Shown here in pieces: positions 40,431 through 49,250 of a stretch of DNA of 64,000 bases. Source of the stretch: an uncultured Alistipes sp. (GTDB lineage Bacteria; Bacteroidota; Bacteroidia; Bacteroidales; Rikenellaceae); contig CAJMKE010000003.1 in assembly GCA_905213895.1 (NCBI GenBank), forward strand, positions 62,001 to 126,000. Reading direction: 5' to 3'. Positions within the stretch are counted from its first letter, which is position 1. Every line of letters starts with the position of its first letter. Made by a program: the position numbers and the translations under genes. The notes beneath the pieces were generated by a model. That model did not search any database. It saw only the letters and a program-made list of their open reading frames with translations, and was not told the DNA's origin.

Positions 40431-43241
40431 TTATTTTTTGTAAACAACAGTGATAGACTCGGCATAGAATGCCGCGCGAGTCTTGTTTACCAGTTTGAAA
40501 TAAGGATACTTGTTGCCGGCGAACTCGTAAGATACGGTATGTACATACTGTCCGGAAGCATCGTCTTTAACGCTGGTGTTAGAAGTCGGCGTAACCTCCG
40601 TACCTTCGTAATCGGCTGCATCGGCAGGCTTGTCGCCCATGAATATGCTTACGTTCAATGCCGTTGCTGAATTTGCACGCAGAACCACGATAATCTGCTG
40701 AATATCCGTAAGCGATTCGGTATTGGTAATAAATCCTTGTCTTGCAGCATCGGTCGCATTACCCTGCATCTGAATGGTTCCCTGATAAGCGCTGCTTGCA
40801 GAAGGACGCTGGATGCGGACTCCCGCGAATCCGATACCGTCGGTAGTCCAGTGCAACCACGTAGACGGGTCGGCAACGGTACCTATATACGATTTCGCAA
40901 TCTCACCGCCGACCGAAGCCTCGATAGATGCGAGCGAGAATGTTACACGCTCGGCATCGGCGGAAACGGAAGCGTTCTGCTTCAAGGCAACAGTCTGTTT
41001 GAGTTCGCCCTCCGGATATTTCACAGTTACAGTCAGCACGGCATCGATAGCGGTATCGGTTTCGTTAGGACGTGCGATTACCGAAACGGTATTCTTGTCG
41101 GCGGATACCACGGTTTCGAACTGGTCGTTATTCGATGTCGTCGCAACAACTTCGTAAGACGGAACGTTCTTAACCGTCAGAACTACCTGCTTGGTCTCGC
41201 CGCCGGCAACGAACGTAAGGTTGTCGGTATCGAGTTTGAGCAGCGGGTCGGTCGGCTCTGCGAATGCCGCAACGTCGGCTTTCGACATAGGGAACATCTG
41301 ATACGACGAACTGTAAATCTCCATCACGCCGTAGATATTGCCGCGCTCTACGATATATTTCTCGGCAGCGAACTCGGCGTTCTTGTTCACACGAATTGTA
41401 ACCGAAGCACCGCTCGTATTCGTGAGTGTGGTATTCGCATAATTTTCGGACGTGGTGTTCCAGTAACCCTCTGCGGCAGGAGCGACGTCCTTGACGCAGA
41501 TATACTGACCTACGTAGTTCATCGAACATGCCTCGCCGACAGTCAGTTCCGGAACGTTCATTTCAACCTTGCTGCCGGTTGCGGTAATCTTAGCACCCGA
41601 AACCTCAGGCAGACCGTTGTACGGAACGTAGGTAGCCTCGCTCAAATCGATTTCGACCTCCGCACCGACAGGAAGTTCGGCATCGGTATAGTTTACACCG
41701 TAGAACAACATTCCCGAATTAGGTTTGCCGGTATTGTCCACGACTGCCAAGGTGTTGTAGAAGTTGCCGCCGGTATTGTTCGCCGCCACGTATGCCTTGA
41801 TAGGACCGTAGCCTTTGAGCGAACCGCCGTTATTGACCGGATTGGTAACGATATAGTCATTCAGTCCCTGAATCGACACTCCGCCGCCAATACCCTTCTG
41901 ACGGACGGTAACGGTCTGCGTTTCGCCGCCGCCCGTTACAGTAATGGTGCCGAGAGTCTGCGACAAATCCTGAGTGGCATCGGCGGTAGCCTTGACAGTA
42001 ACCACATTCTTGTTGCCGTCGCCCGACTGCGGGTCGACGGTGAATCCTGTTCCATCCGTTTTCAAAGTCCACTCGCCCATAGACTGAATGGTAATCGTAG
42101 CCTCCGAGCCTGCGGTCGCCTCCAAAATCACATCGGTAGACGAAAGAAGCAGTGCTACGTTAGAAAGTTCGAGTACGTCCGAAACGTATACCGGCATAAT
42201 CTGAACTGCCGAACGGAAATATCCGGACAGAGCCTTGATGGTTCCGGTCTTGTCGCTGTTGATGGTATAATTCGCGAACAACGGAGCATACTGCGACTTA
42301 CCCATGCTTACGGAGAGCGTAGTGCCTTCGGCATTTTCCAATACAACGGTCTGACGGTCGGCGGCAACCCACGGTTTGCCGTTCCAGTCCGCTGCGGCAT
42401 GGACATCCTTGACAGCGACATATTGTCCCTGATATTCGTTGGTCAAAAGTTCTGCGACGGTAAGTTCCGGAACGACGAGTTCGCGGACATCGCCGGTGCG
42501 TGTAACCGTAACGCTCTGCAACTGGCGCAATCCGTAACGGAAGTTGTAGGATGCGTTCTTCAAACCGGCAACCTTAACGACAGAACCGACAGGATAGTTG
42601 GAAATCGAGGACGAATTGAATCCGTAGAGCAGAATAGCCGAGTTCGGATAGCCGGTATTGTCGCCGACAGCGAGCAACTGGTCGATATTGCCGTCTCCAT
42701 AGTTGGCGAGAACGACAGCCTCGACGGAATCTTCGGTATATCCGAGCGTAGCCGACTCGTTGGCAGTCGCGGAGAGTCCTCCGTGGTTGTTGCGGATAAA
42801 CTCGATAAGTTTCTCGACCTCGCCCTGAACGTAAGGGGCATCGGAAGAAGACTGCGTAACGGCGAGTTCCGCCTTGTCCCACTTCCAGCCGGTCGATTTC
42901 TGATAAACGGTGAACGTAACGATCGCACGGCGCATGGCGTTGGTCTCGTTCTCCGCAATCGCGATTTTAACCGATGCGTTGCCTGTTCCCGAAGAAGGGA
43001 GGGCGACTACCCAACTCTGGTCGCTTTCCACCGTCCAATACGAATCGGCAGTAACGGCTACATCCATATCCTTACCAAACTTGGCGATGGAAACGGAAGG
43101 CGTATCGATGCTTATCGACGGACGCTGACCGGTGAGATCCGACGACTCGTAAATGTACACGTCGCCGTTATCGCATCCCGTCATGGCACTCATCGAAAAC
43201 AGTGCAATCGAACACGCAAAAACTTTGAAAAGGTTTTTCAT
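40431..43241 (-). CDS. BACON/DUF5689 multidomain lipoprotein
   Basis: 936 residues from the ATG at 43241. Lipobox MTGC, then a BACON domain (about 45-135, with DSYWTVESDQSWV). Two related OB-like modules of the DUF5689 kind follow, each with the pattern 'DNTGxPNSxxLxYGxN', 'VPELTVxExxxxxYxGQYVxVKDV': about 150-350 and 460-640. Between and after them are further BACON-like strands. The duplicated modules suggest multivalent ligand binding on the cell surface. It is the first gene of the operon and has no close partner upstream. Confidence 0.85.
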   Translation of the reverse strand: MKNLFKVFACSIALFSMSAMTGCDNGDVYIYESSDLTGQRPSISIDTPSVSIAKFGKDMDVAVTADSYWTVESDQSWVVALPSSGTGNASVKIAIAENETNAMRRAIVTFTVYQKSTGWKWDKAELAVTQSSSDAPYVQGEVEKLIEFIRNNHGGLSATANESATLGYTEDSVEAVVLANYGDGNIDQLLAVGDNTGYPNSAILLYGFNSSSISNYPVGSVVKVAGLKNASYNFRYGLRQLQSVTVTRTGDVRELVVPELTVAELLTNEYQGQYVAVKDVHAAADWNGKPWVAADRQTVVLENAEGTTLSVSMGKSQYAPLFANYTINSDKTGTIKALSGYFRSAVQIMPVYVSDVLELSNVALLLSSTDVILEATAGSEATITIQSMGEWTLKTDGTGFTVDPQSGDGNKNVVTVKATADATQDLSQTLGTITVTGGGETQTVTVRQKGIGGGVSIQGLNDYIVTNPVNNGGSLKGYGPIKAYVAANNTGGNFYNTLAVVDNTGKPNSGMLFYGVNYTDAELPVGAEVEIDLSEATYVPYNGLPEVSGAKITATGSKVEMNVPELTVGEACSMNYVGQYICVKDVAPAAEGYWNTTSENYANTTLTNTSGASVTIRVNKNAEFAAEKYIVERGNIYGVMEIYSSSYQMFPMSKADVAAFAEPTDPLLKLDTDNLTFVAGGETKQVVLTVKNVPSYEVVATTSNNDQFETVVSADKNTVSVIARPNETDTAIDAVLTVTVKYPEGELKQTVALKQNASVSADAERVTFSLASIEASVGGEIAKSYIGTVADPSTWLHWTTDGIGFAGVRIQRPSASSAYQGTIQMQGNATDAARQGFITNTESLTDIQQIIVVLRANSATALNVSIFMGDKPADAADYEGTEVTPTSNTSVKDDASGQYVHTVSYEFAGNKYPYFKLVNKTRAAFYAESITVVYKK

Positions 43242-43415
43242 GATGTTGATTTTTATTGAATTGTTCATAATAATTTGTTATCTCATTCTCTGTTTCGCTA
43301 TTAAATCGTCATAAAATAGACACGAATTTAATACATTTTTTCTCGTTTCAAAAGAAACATATAAAATTTTTGGCGAAGTTGCCGAAGATGACACACATAT
43401 AGCCCATAAACGCAA

Positions 43416-43447
43416 TATGGCGGTATCCTGCGAAAGATACCGCCATA
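43416..43447 (-). terminator. hairpin after the DUF4199-GT2-DUF4293 operon
   Basis: TATGGCGGTATC pairs perfectly with GATACCGCCATA around an 8-nt loop, 18 bp after the DUF4293 stop. The tail is not very T-rich, so termination is likely but not certain. Confidence 0.55.
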
Positions 43448-43464
43448 CCGCATGAATCGACGCG

Positions 43465-43929
43465 CTATCTGATTCTGTCGAGCGAACGCACGAGCAGTTC
43501 GTCGCGGAATATCGCCCGCATGGCGAGTGCGACGAACACTATCGCCACGACAGGCATTATCGCACCGAAGCGAATCGCCGATGCCGGAAATGCAGTCGCC
43601 TCCACGACCCGCTCGGCAAGCAGATAGTATATCGTCATAAACGCTATGTCGCCTACAAGCAATACAAGTTCCACGCCGCACAGGCGGATTTGCAACTGTC
43701 TGTGCTTGTACAAGAATATCGTTGCCAGCGGCAACAGTGCCGACAGCGAAAGCAGAATGCCCATCCAAAGTGCGGATTCCGCGTATACTCCCCCGCTATC
43801 GGAGAGTTCGAATGCCGACAGCGTCAGTTCCGTACCTCCGCCGGTAAAAGAGGCTATCGGTGTAAAAATCGCAACAGCAAGCAACGCCGCAGCGACAAGC
43901 AGGTATAAGGATTGTATTCTCTGTATCAT
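43465..43929 (-). CDS. DUF4293 membrane protein
   Basis: 154 residues, four transmembrane helices, beginning MIQRIQSLYLLVAAALL, which is diagnostic of the DUF4293 family. Found only in Bacteroidota, function unknown. Its start overlaps the GT2 stop by 4 bp, so translation is coupled in the order DUF4199, GT2, DUF4293. Confidence 0.9.
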   Translation of the reverse strand: MIQRIQSLYLLVAAALLAVAIFTPIASFTGGGTELTLSAFELSDSGGVYAESALWMGILLSLSALLPLATIFLYKHRQLQIRLCGVELVLLVGDIAFMTIYYLLAERVVEATAFPASAIRFGAIMPVVAIVFVALAMRAIFRDELLVRSLDRIR

Positions 43930-44888
43930 ATCTTCTTATCTATCAAATATTTGTTTCTGTCGCTCGAATTGCGGTTGGTCAGTTCGCCGATGAATCCGGC
44001 AAGGAACAACTGAACTCCGAGAATTATCGCCAGTATCGCCAGATAAAACAGCGGCTGGTCGGTTACCGCACGCAGCGGCATGTCGTTCAACTGCTTGTAC
44101 AACTTGTCGGCGATTATCCACACGGTCGTGAACCCTCCGATAAGGAACATCAGCGTGCCGAGCCCGCCGAAGAAATACATGGGCGAACGCCCGAAATGCG
44201 ACATGAAGGTAACGGTAATCAAATCGAGATACCCTTTGAGCATCCGCTCCATGCCGAATTTCGACACGCCGTACTTTCGCGCCTGATGATGCACCACCTT
44301 TTCGCCGATACGACCGAATCCGGCATATTTGGCGAGAATCGGGATATACCGGTGCATTTCGCCGTAAACCTCAATCGACTTGACGACATTGCGGCGATAA
44401 CATTTCAGACCGCAATTGAAATCGTGCAGACGGATTCCCGACACGCATCGCGCCGTCCAGTTGAAGAATTTGCTCGGCAGGCGTTTCGACAGAGGGTCGA
44501 AACGGTGCTTTTTCCATCCCGACACGAGGTCGTAACCGTCGTCCGCAATCATTCGACGCATTGCGGGAATCTCGTCGGGCGAGTCCTGCAAATCGGCATC
44601 CATGGTAAATACGACTTCGCCTTCGGCAGCCTCGAATCCGCAATAAAGAGCGGCAGACTTGCCGTAATTGCGCATGAACCGTATCGCCCGCAGGTTTTCG
44701 GGAAACTCCTCCTTCAACCGGCAGACGACGCTCCACGAATCGTCGGACGAGCCGTCATCCACCATGATGACCTCGTATGACAAAGAGTTTTCGCGACACA
44801 CGCGGTCAATCCATGCCATAAGTTCGGGCAGCGACTCCCGCTCGTTGTAGAGCGGTACGACGACCGATATGTCGAGACTATTCCGCAT
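43926..44888 (-). CDS. glycosyltransferase family 2, polyprenyl-phosphate type
   Basis: 320 residues from the ATG at 44888. GT-A domain with SVVVPLYNERESLPEL, VDDGSSDDSW and the DxD-like FTMDADLQDSPDEI; C-terminal part with two membrane helices (about 235-310). This is the layout of dolichyl-phosphate-mannose-synthase/GtrB-type enzymes that load a sugar on undecaprenyl phosphate. The active site faces the cytoplasm. It overlaps the DUF4199 stop by about 11 bp. Sugar unknown. Confidence 0.9.
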   Translation of the reverse strand: MRNSLDISVVVPLYNERESLPELMAWIDRVCRENSLSYEVIMVDDGSSDDSWSVVCRLKEEFPENLRAIRFMRNYGKSAALYCGFEAAEGEVVFTMDADLQDSPDEIPAMRRMIADDGYDLVSGWKKHRFDPLSKRLPSKFFNWTARCVSGIRLHDFNCGLKCYRRNVVKSIEVYGEMHRYIPILAKYAGFGRIGEKVVHHQARKYGVSKFGMERMLKGYLDLITVTFMSHFGRSPMYFFGGLGTLMFLIGGFTTVWIIADKLYKQLNDMPLRAVTDQPLFYLAILAIILGVQLFLAGFIGELTNRNSSDRNKYLIDKKI

Positions 44889-45474
44889 CGTCCAATTCGT
44901 CGCCAAACAGTTTCGGTGCGCGCTTTATCACGGCGGCGATAATCAGTCCGAGTAAAAGTCCGGAGAACAGATACGACCATGCACCCGAAAAGACGGTTTT
45001 TATGAGCGACGGTTCGGACTGCGACTCCAACTGCGAGAACAACTGTTCGTACACGCCCTCCATCGAAGCCGGAATCTGGCTCGATGCGAGGACGTTCTGC
45101 ATCATCTGCATGTAACCGGCGATATAGTTGTCATAGCCTATCGCGAAATGACGGAACAAATATCCGCCCAATGCGACGATGACGCCCGCCAACACGGCAA
45201 CCGAAACGACGTAGCCCAAACCTTCGCCATAGGAGAAATATTTGGGGTCGCGGCGGCTCTCGTATACGGCGAGCGAATAGTTTTTGGCGAACCGGTACAG
45301 CAACCAGATATATACGACCGTTACAGCGATTGACTCAACCCCGACGAACGACATCCAGCCGATAGTTCCGCCATAAATCATCGCGGACTGTTCCACAAGA
45401 TTCGATGCCAGCATCAGTACACCCAAAATCGCACCTTTGGAGAGTACCTCGTTTCCGAAATTTACATTTTCCAT
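44878..45474 (-). CDS. DUF4199 membrane protein
   Basis: 198 residues from the ATG at 45474 (45480 adds two residues). Four membrane helices and the family opening NFGNEVLSKGAILGVLML, plus a periplasmic loop rich in Gln/Ser between helices three and four. DUF4199 proteins are Bacteroidota-specific and often precede a GT2 gene exactly as here. A promoter-bearing hairpin repeat at 45582-45613 points at this gene. Confidence 0.88.
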   Translation of the reverse strand: MENVNFGNEVLSKGAILGVLMLASNLVEQSAMIYGGTIGWMSFVGVESIAVTVVYIWLLYRFAKNYSLAVYESRRDPKYFSYGEGLGYVVSVAVLAGVIVALGGYLFRHFAIGYDNYIAGYMQMMQNVLASSQIPASMEGVYEQLFSQLESQSEPSLIKTVFSGAWSYLFSGLLLGLIIAAVIKRAPKLFGDELDDAE

Positions 45475-45581
45475 AATCATTATGATTTGTTAAAATCAAG
45501 TCTTTACAAAGATAGTGCAACGTATTGCATCCGACAGACCCCGCAACGCCGACACCTATCTTTCGTCATGTTTTGCGGCAA

Positions 45582-45700
45582 CAAATATACGAATAAGCGA
45601 GCGCAATGCCAAATTTATTTGAGCATTGCCGAGCGGGAGTATATTGGGCACAGCCAAATTGCGAATAAGCGAGTGGAAAAGCAAAAGTTATTTTGATTTT
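45582..45700 (-). repeat. hairpin repeats carrying a promoter, second locus
   Basis: Two units related to those at 28.3 kb. Unit one reads, on the minus strand, TTTG (45610-45613), a 20-bp spacer ending CTCGCTTATTCG, then TATATTTG (45582-45589), a perfect promoter for the DUF4199 operon. Unit two (45655-45700) keeps the stem and the -33 box, but its -7 element is decayed to GCAATTTG. With the nonamer repeat it fills the 291-bp gap before mltG. Confidence 0.85.
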
Positions 45701-45718
45701 CCTGATTTCCTCAGAGAC

Positions 45719-45754
45719 CTTAAAGTCTTTAAGGTCGTTAAGGACTTTAAAGAC
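45719..45754. repeat. 9-bp-unit intergenic repeat, copy 5
   Basis: CTTAAAGTC TTTAAGGTC then GTTAAGGAC TTTAAAGAC between the end of mltG and the repeat-borne promoter; it forms a palindrome CCTTAAAG-T-CTTTAAGG. Confidence 0.85.
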
Positions 45755-45765
45755 CTTATCCCCTA

Positions 45766-46782
45766 CTACCGGATATTCCGTCGCGCAAGTTCAGCCGAAT
45801 ATCTGCGCGAATTTTCGTTGTGTTCCCTCAATGTCCGCGCAAAATTGTGTCTGCCGTCGAACTCGGGACGCGCACAGAAATAGAGATAGTCGCTCTTTTC
45901 ATAATCGAGAACCGCATCTATCGCCGCAATACTCGGAATGCAGATAGGTCCAGGCGGCAATCCGCGATGACGGTAGGTATTGTACGGCGAATCATAGCGC
46001 AGATGCTCGTTCAACACGCGCCGCAGGTCGAACCGCCCCATGGCGAATTTCACCGTAGGACATGCCTGCAACGGAATTCCGCGGCGCAGCCGGTTCATGT
46101 AAACGCCGGCTATTTTCGGCATTTCGTCACGCATCTTTGTCTCTTCGTAGACTATCGAGGCGAGCGTCATCGCTTCGTAGCGCGACAGTCCGGTACGCGC
46201 GAGTTTCGCATCGCGTCCGGCTGCCCAGAACCGGTCGTATTCGTTTTTCATCCGTCGTAACAGCCGCTCCGGTGCAACCGTCCAATATACTTCATACGTA
46301 TTAGGAACGAACATCGCCATCAGACTGTCTTCGGCGAAGCCCAACTCCCCGCGCAACGTCTTGTCGTTCATCGCCGCAAGCACAGATGCCGAATCCGCTT
46401 CGATTTGCGACGCGATTTTTCCGGCGAGTTGCTCGGGCGTCCGCGCATTTCCTATGACTATCCGCACGGGCGTCTGCTCGCCGAGTTTAATCATTCGCGC
46501 GACATCAATCACGCTCATGCCGTCTTTCAGCACATAACGACCGTGCCGAAACCGGTTTTCGAGATTGATGCGCCGTGCGTAAACATCGAAAGCCCGACGA
46601 TGCGAGATATGCTCCGCGATTTCTGTCCGCAAATTCGCATATGATACGGTATCATATATATATAATGTATACTCCTCTTTTACGCAATTCCCGTAAAACG
46701 CATTGCGCGCAAACAACAGTCCTGCAAAAGCGATTATAACGGCAGCAAACGCCACCGACAAAACGGTTTTATGTTTTTTCAT
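45766..46782 (-). CDS. mltG: endolytic murein transglycosylase MltG
   Basis: 338 residues. Single N-terminal membrane anchor (VLSVAFAAVIIAFAGLLFA), LysM-like domain, then the YceG catalytic region: FVPNTYEVYWTVAPERLL, SRYEAMTLASIVYEETKMRD with the catalytic Glu, and YNTYRHRGLPPGPICIPS. The enzyme cuts nascent glycan strands to set their length during peptidoglycan synthesis. Typical length. The C-terminus has a basic tail. Confidence 0.95.
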   Translation of the reverse strand: MKKHKTVLSVAFAAVIIAFAGLLFARNAFYGNCVKEEYTLYIYDTVSYANLRTEIAEHISHRRAFDVYARRINLENRFRHGRYVLKDGMSVIDVARMIKLGEQTPVRIVIGNARTPEQLAGKIASQIEADSASVLAAMNDKTLRGELGFAEDSLMAMFVPNTYEVYWTVAPERLLRRMKNEYDRFWAAGRDAKLARTGLSRYEAMTLASIVYEETKMRDEMPKIAGVYMNRLRRGIPLQACPTVKFAMGRFDLRRVLNEHLRYDSPYNTYRHRGLPPGPICIPSIAAIDAVLDYEKSDYLYFCARPEFDGRHNFARTLREHNENSRRYSAELARRNIR

Positions 46783-47236
46783 TCCTCAATTAAAATATAA
46801 ACATGTATGCAAATACGCATCTGCCTATCTACACTGACGTTACAAATATACAAAAAATTCACGTATGACTAATTTCCGACAACTCAACTTCAAATCTCGT
46901 TCAACCAAAAAATATCGTAAAAAAAGAAAATTTTTTCGCGATTCTATATTTTTTAAAAAATATGATTTATATTTGCATCCGTAACAGGTGAAACAGAAGC
47001 GATGAAGTACCTCTATCAGTACATATCACTTTCATCCATATCCTCTCTCCGAAATTTCGGGGGGGGTATTTTTCCGTATTAGTACCTAATAATCAAGCAT
47101 TTACCATTCGATTCAATCCCTATTCCGCAATTTATTACATTACGGAATGGAAATTGCGCCTGATGTTCAATAAAACTCATGTAATCGAATAACAATAAAC
47201 TCACAAAATATTATTAACTAATAATTTTAAGTATTT
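46783..47236 (+). promoter_or_regulatory. 454-bp intergenic region with promoter and long leader
   Basis: A TATATTTG box at 46968-46975 gives a probable start near 46982 and a leader of about 250 nt before the 49-aa peptide gene. The leader contains a perfect palindrome CCGAAATTTCGG running into eight consecutive G (47059-47066), then AT-rich sequence. No gene is visible in either direction; the part before 46960 is very AT-rich and would hold the mltG upstream region. Confidence 0.5.
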
Positions 47237-47386
47237 ATGACTACGAAGAATTACATTAGCCCGGAGATCGACATCTTCAAGTTTGCTGCCGAAGCCGGAT
47301 TTCAGGACAGTACTATCGCGAGCGGTACTGGAACTTCTGCGTTCACTACCAATAACAGCGACAACGACGCAGACGCTTGGGAGTAA
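47237..47386 (+). CDS. short peptide upstream of a fimbrillin-like lipoprotein
   Basis: 49 residues, no signal peptide. N-terminus MTTKNYISPEIDIFKFAAEA, then GFQDSTIASGTGTSAF and an Asn/Asp-rich tail ending DADAWE. It shares the plan Tyr-x-x-Pro, hydrophobic alternation, E-x-G-[FY], small polar tail with the 38-aa peptide at 12635. The next gene, a fimbrillin-like lipoprotein, begins 31 bp after its stop. Start and stop are unambiguous, and codon use is normal. Function unknown. Confidence 0.65.
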   Translation: MTTKNYISPEIDIFKFAAEAGFQDSTIASGTGTSAFTTNNSDNDADAWE

Positions 47387-47417
47387 ATAGAAACTTAAAA
47401 ATCGAATCATCTGAATT

Positions 47418-48845
47418 ATGAAAAAATTATTGTTTGTTTTAGCAGCATCGGCAACGATATTGTCGGGTTGTTCGAAAGAAGAAGGGAACAACATTGCACC
47501 GGTCGAAAAAGATGGAATTTCGGTATTGAACGCAATAATACCCGAAAGCCGTACTACACTGGACGGTCTCAATGTAATTTGGTCTCCGGAAGATAAATTG
47601 AGCGTATGGAGCGACGAAAGACAAACTCCGCTTACCTATGCTCTTACAGCCGGAGCAGGTGAAACGACAGCGACATTCGAATACAACAAGCCTAACGAAA
47701 ATGCGCCAGGCGGTATCGTCGGCAAAGAGTATTATGCCGTGTACCCTTTCAACACCAAAACGACCGTTTCCGGAAACCAGGGCTACATCGAATTGCCTAA
47801 GAGCCAGGACTGCACCTCCGTTGAAAATTTCGAGCCGACGTTCAATCCGATGGCAGCCGTAAACAGCGAATTGAACAACATGGTATTTCATAACCTCTGC
47901 GGTATCGTAGTTGTGGAAGTTACTCCTGACCAAGATTTGAGCCTTACCAAAATCGTATTGGAGACCAACGGCTCTCAGCCTCTTTGCGGTCCGGCGGTCA
48001 TTACTTTCCCTGCTCCGGGCGCAGGCGTACCGACATTGAAGGCAACCGACGCAAGTTCCAATCAGTTGACGCTCGCATGCCAGAATGTGACATTGACAAA
48101 AGGCGTAGCGGCTAAATTCTATATCGTCGTACCTGCCGGCAAATACGACAACATGAGCATTACCATTTTCACCAATTTGAAATACGACGAAACTCTTCGC
48201 AAGGTTCGTTTCAAGAAAGCGCTCAATATAGCAGCCGGCGAAATCACGACTGTCGGAGCGAATTTCGACCTTATCACTGTCGAGCCTCATTCGTATGAAA
48301 TCGGCGATAAATACCCATTCGACGCTGCTTCTGATGCAGAGGTAAAGGGTATCGTATTCGCTCTTACCAATGCAGAAGGAACTGCCGGTAAGGTTATGGC
48401 AATCAATGACTGCGGCGCAGAAAATGCGACTTATGCATGGGGACCTGCCAAAGCCACTCCGGTTATGGCCAGTGCAACGGACGGCTCTGTAAACATGGCT
48501 ATTGCCAATAATAATATCGCCAATTATCCGGCATTCGAAGCATGCAAAAATTATTCTGTCGAAGGTTTGAATTGGTATTTGCCGGCACGCGACGAATTGC
48601 AGGCGATTATGAACAATTATAATTCTCTGGAATCGACTTGGCGTTCCGTTACAGGAAAGACCGAGGAAACAGACTATATGCTTCCGGGCGATAATTACTG
48701 GACATCGAGCATGGGCGGCACTCGTAATAAAACCGTATACTACTGGACTTACACAGGAGCAAGCGGTATGGAAGAAGCAGCCATCAGCAGCGTGGCTACT
48801 TCGAAGTATTCCGTTCGTGCAGTAGCGAAATTCTCCTCGAAATAA
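47418..48845 (+). CDS. fimbrillin-family lipoprotein
   Basis: 475 residues. Lipobox ILSGC (Cys18). The fimbrillin-like domain is marked by SRTTLDGLNVIWSPEDKLSV, i.e. the [ST]RT...VxWxxxDxLxV pattern, followed by beta-rich sequence to about residue 290. The C-terminal part has a DUF1566-like (Lcl) module with NWYLPARDELQAIMNNY, YWTSS and KYSVRAVAKF. Fimbrillin-type lipoproteins are exported and may be assembled into surface fimbriae or act as tip adhesins. It is co-transcribed with the 49-aa peptide. No other fimbrial genes are adjacent. Confidence 0.82.
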   Translation: MKKLLFVLAASATILSGCSKEEGNNIAPVEKDGISVLNAIIPESRTTLDGLNVIWSPEDKLSVWSDERQTPLTYALTAGAGETTATFEYNKPNENAPGGIVGKEYYAVYPFNTKTTVSGNQGYIELPKSQDCTSVENFEPTFNPMAAVNSELNNMVFHNLCGIVVVEVTPDQDLSLTKIVLETNGSQPLCGPAVITFPAPGAGVPTLKATDASSNQLTLACQNVTLTKGVAAKFYIVVPAGKYDNMSITIFTNLKYDETLRKVRFKKALNIAAGEITTVGANFDLITVEPHSYEIGDKYPFDAASDAEVKGIVFALTNAEGTAGKVMAINDCGAENATYAWGPAKATPVMASATDGSVNMAIANNNIANYPAFEACKNYSVEGLNWYLPARDELQAIMNNYNSLESTWRSVTGKTEETDYMLPGDNYWTSSMGGTRNKTVYYWTYTGASGMEEAAISSVATSKYSVRAVAKFSSK

Positions 48846-48860
48846 TCATTAAAATCAATA

Positions 48861-48902
48861 AAACACACCGGTCTGTTTTCAAGAAACAGACCGGTGTGTT
48901 TT
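48861..48902 (+). terminator. terminator of the fimbrillin-like lipoprotein gene
   Basis: AAACACACCGGTCTGTTT pairs perfectly over 18 bp with the downstream arm around a 5-nt loop; a T-rich tail follows. Confidence 0.9.
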
Positions 48903-49055
48903 ATATACTTGCCAAATCCGAAAAAATCAATATACAAATATTGATACACAACGGCAGATTGCAACGCGACACTAACGTTATGCTCGCAGTAACGTCGTTA
49001 CAATACTTCCGTGTAGAATTATATATATGTGCCGAAAATAAATCAGAGCATATTT

Positions 49056-49086
49056 TTTGCAGAAACGCAAAATATTTATATTTTTG
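49056..49086 (+). promoter_or_regulatory. promoter of the SRP RNA gene
   Basis: TTTG (49056-49059), 19-bp spacer, TATTTTTG (49079-49086), with the RNA starting about 6 bp further. Confidence 0.75.
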
Positions 49087-49091
49087 CAGTC

Positions 49092-49188
49092 GGGTAAGTC
49101 TTATACGACCAGCTCCCGCAGAACTCCCCCAGGCGAGGAATCGAGCAAGGGTATGCGGTCGTAGCGGTGCGATATAAGTCGCTTACCC
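49092..49188 (+). ncRNA. ffs: signal recognition particle RNA (small bacterial 4.5S type)
   Basis: 97 nt. The ends GGGTAAG and CTTACCC pair; inner helices include TACGACC/GGTCGTA and CGCA/TGCG. The apical domain IV is recognisable from CCCCCAGG-CGAGGAA-TCGAGCAAGGG, i.e. the asymmetric and symmetric loops and the GGAA tetraloop region that bind Ffh. Six T follow the 3' end as terminator. Partner of ffh at 19814. Confidence 0.88.
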
Positions 49189-49214
49189 TTTTTTGTTTTC
49201 CGCGCAGCGGGGTA

Positions 49215-49250
49215 TCGTCAAGGACTTTAAGGACCTTAAAGTCTTTAATA
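49215..49250. repeat. 9-bp-unit intergenic repeat, copy 6
   Basis: GTCAAGGAC TTTAAGGAC then CTTAAAGTC TTTAATAGC between the SRP RNA and the porin gene; contains the palindrome CTTTAAGG-A-CCTTAAAG. Confidence 0.8.

Noticed and set aside
40737..43259. 840-codon open frame on the plus strand opposite the BACON/DUF5689 gene
   Set aside because: Mirror of the real minus-strand gene caused by codon bias; composition rich in Arg, His and Cys, with no domain and no promoter.
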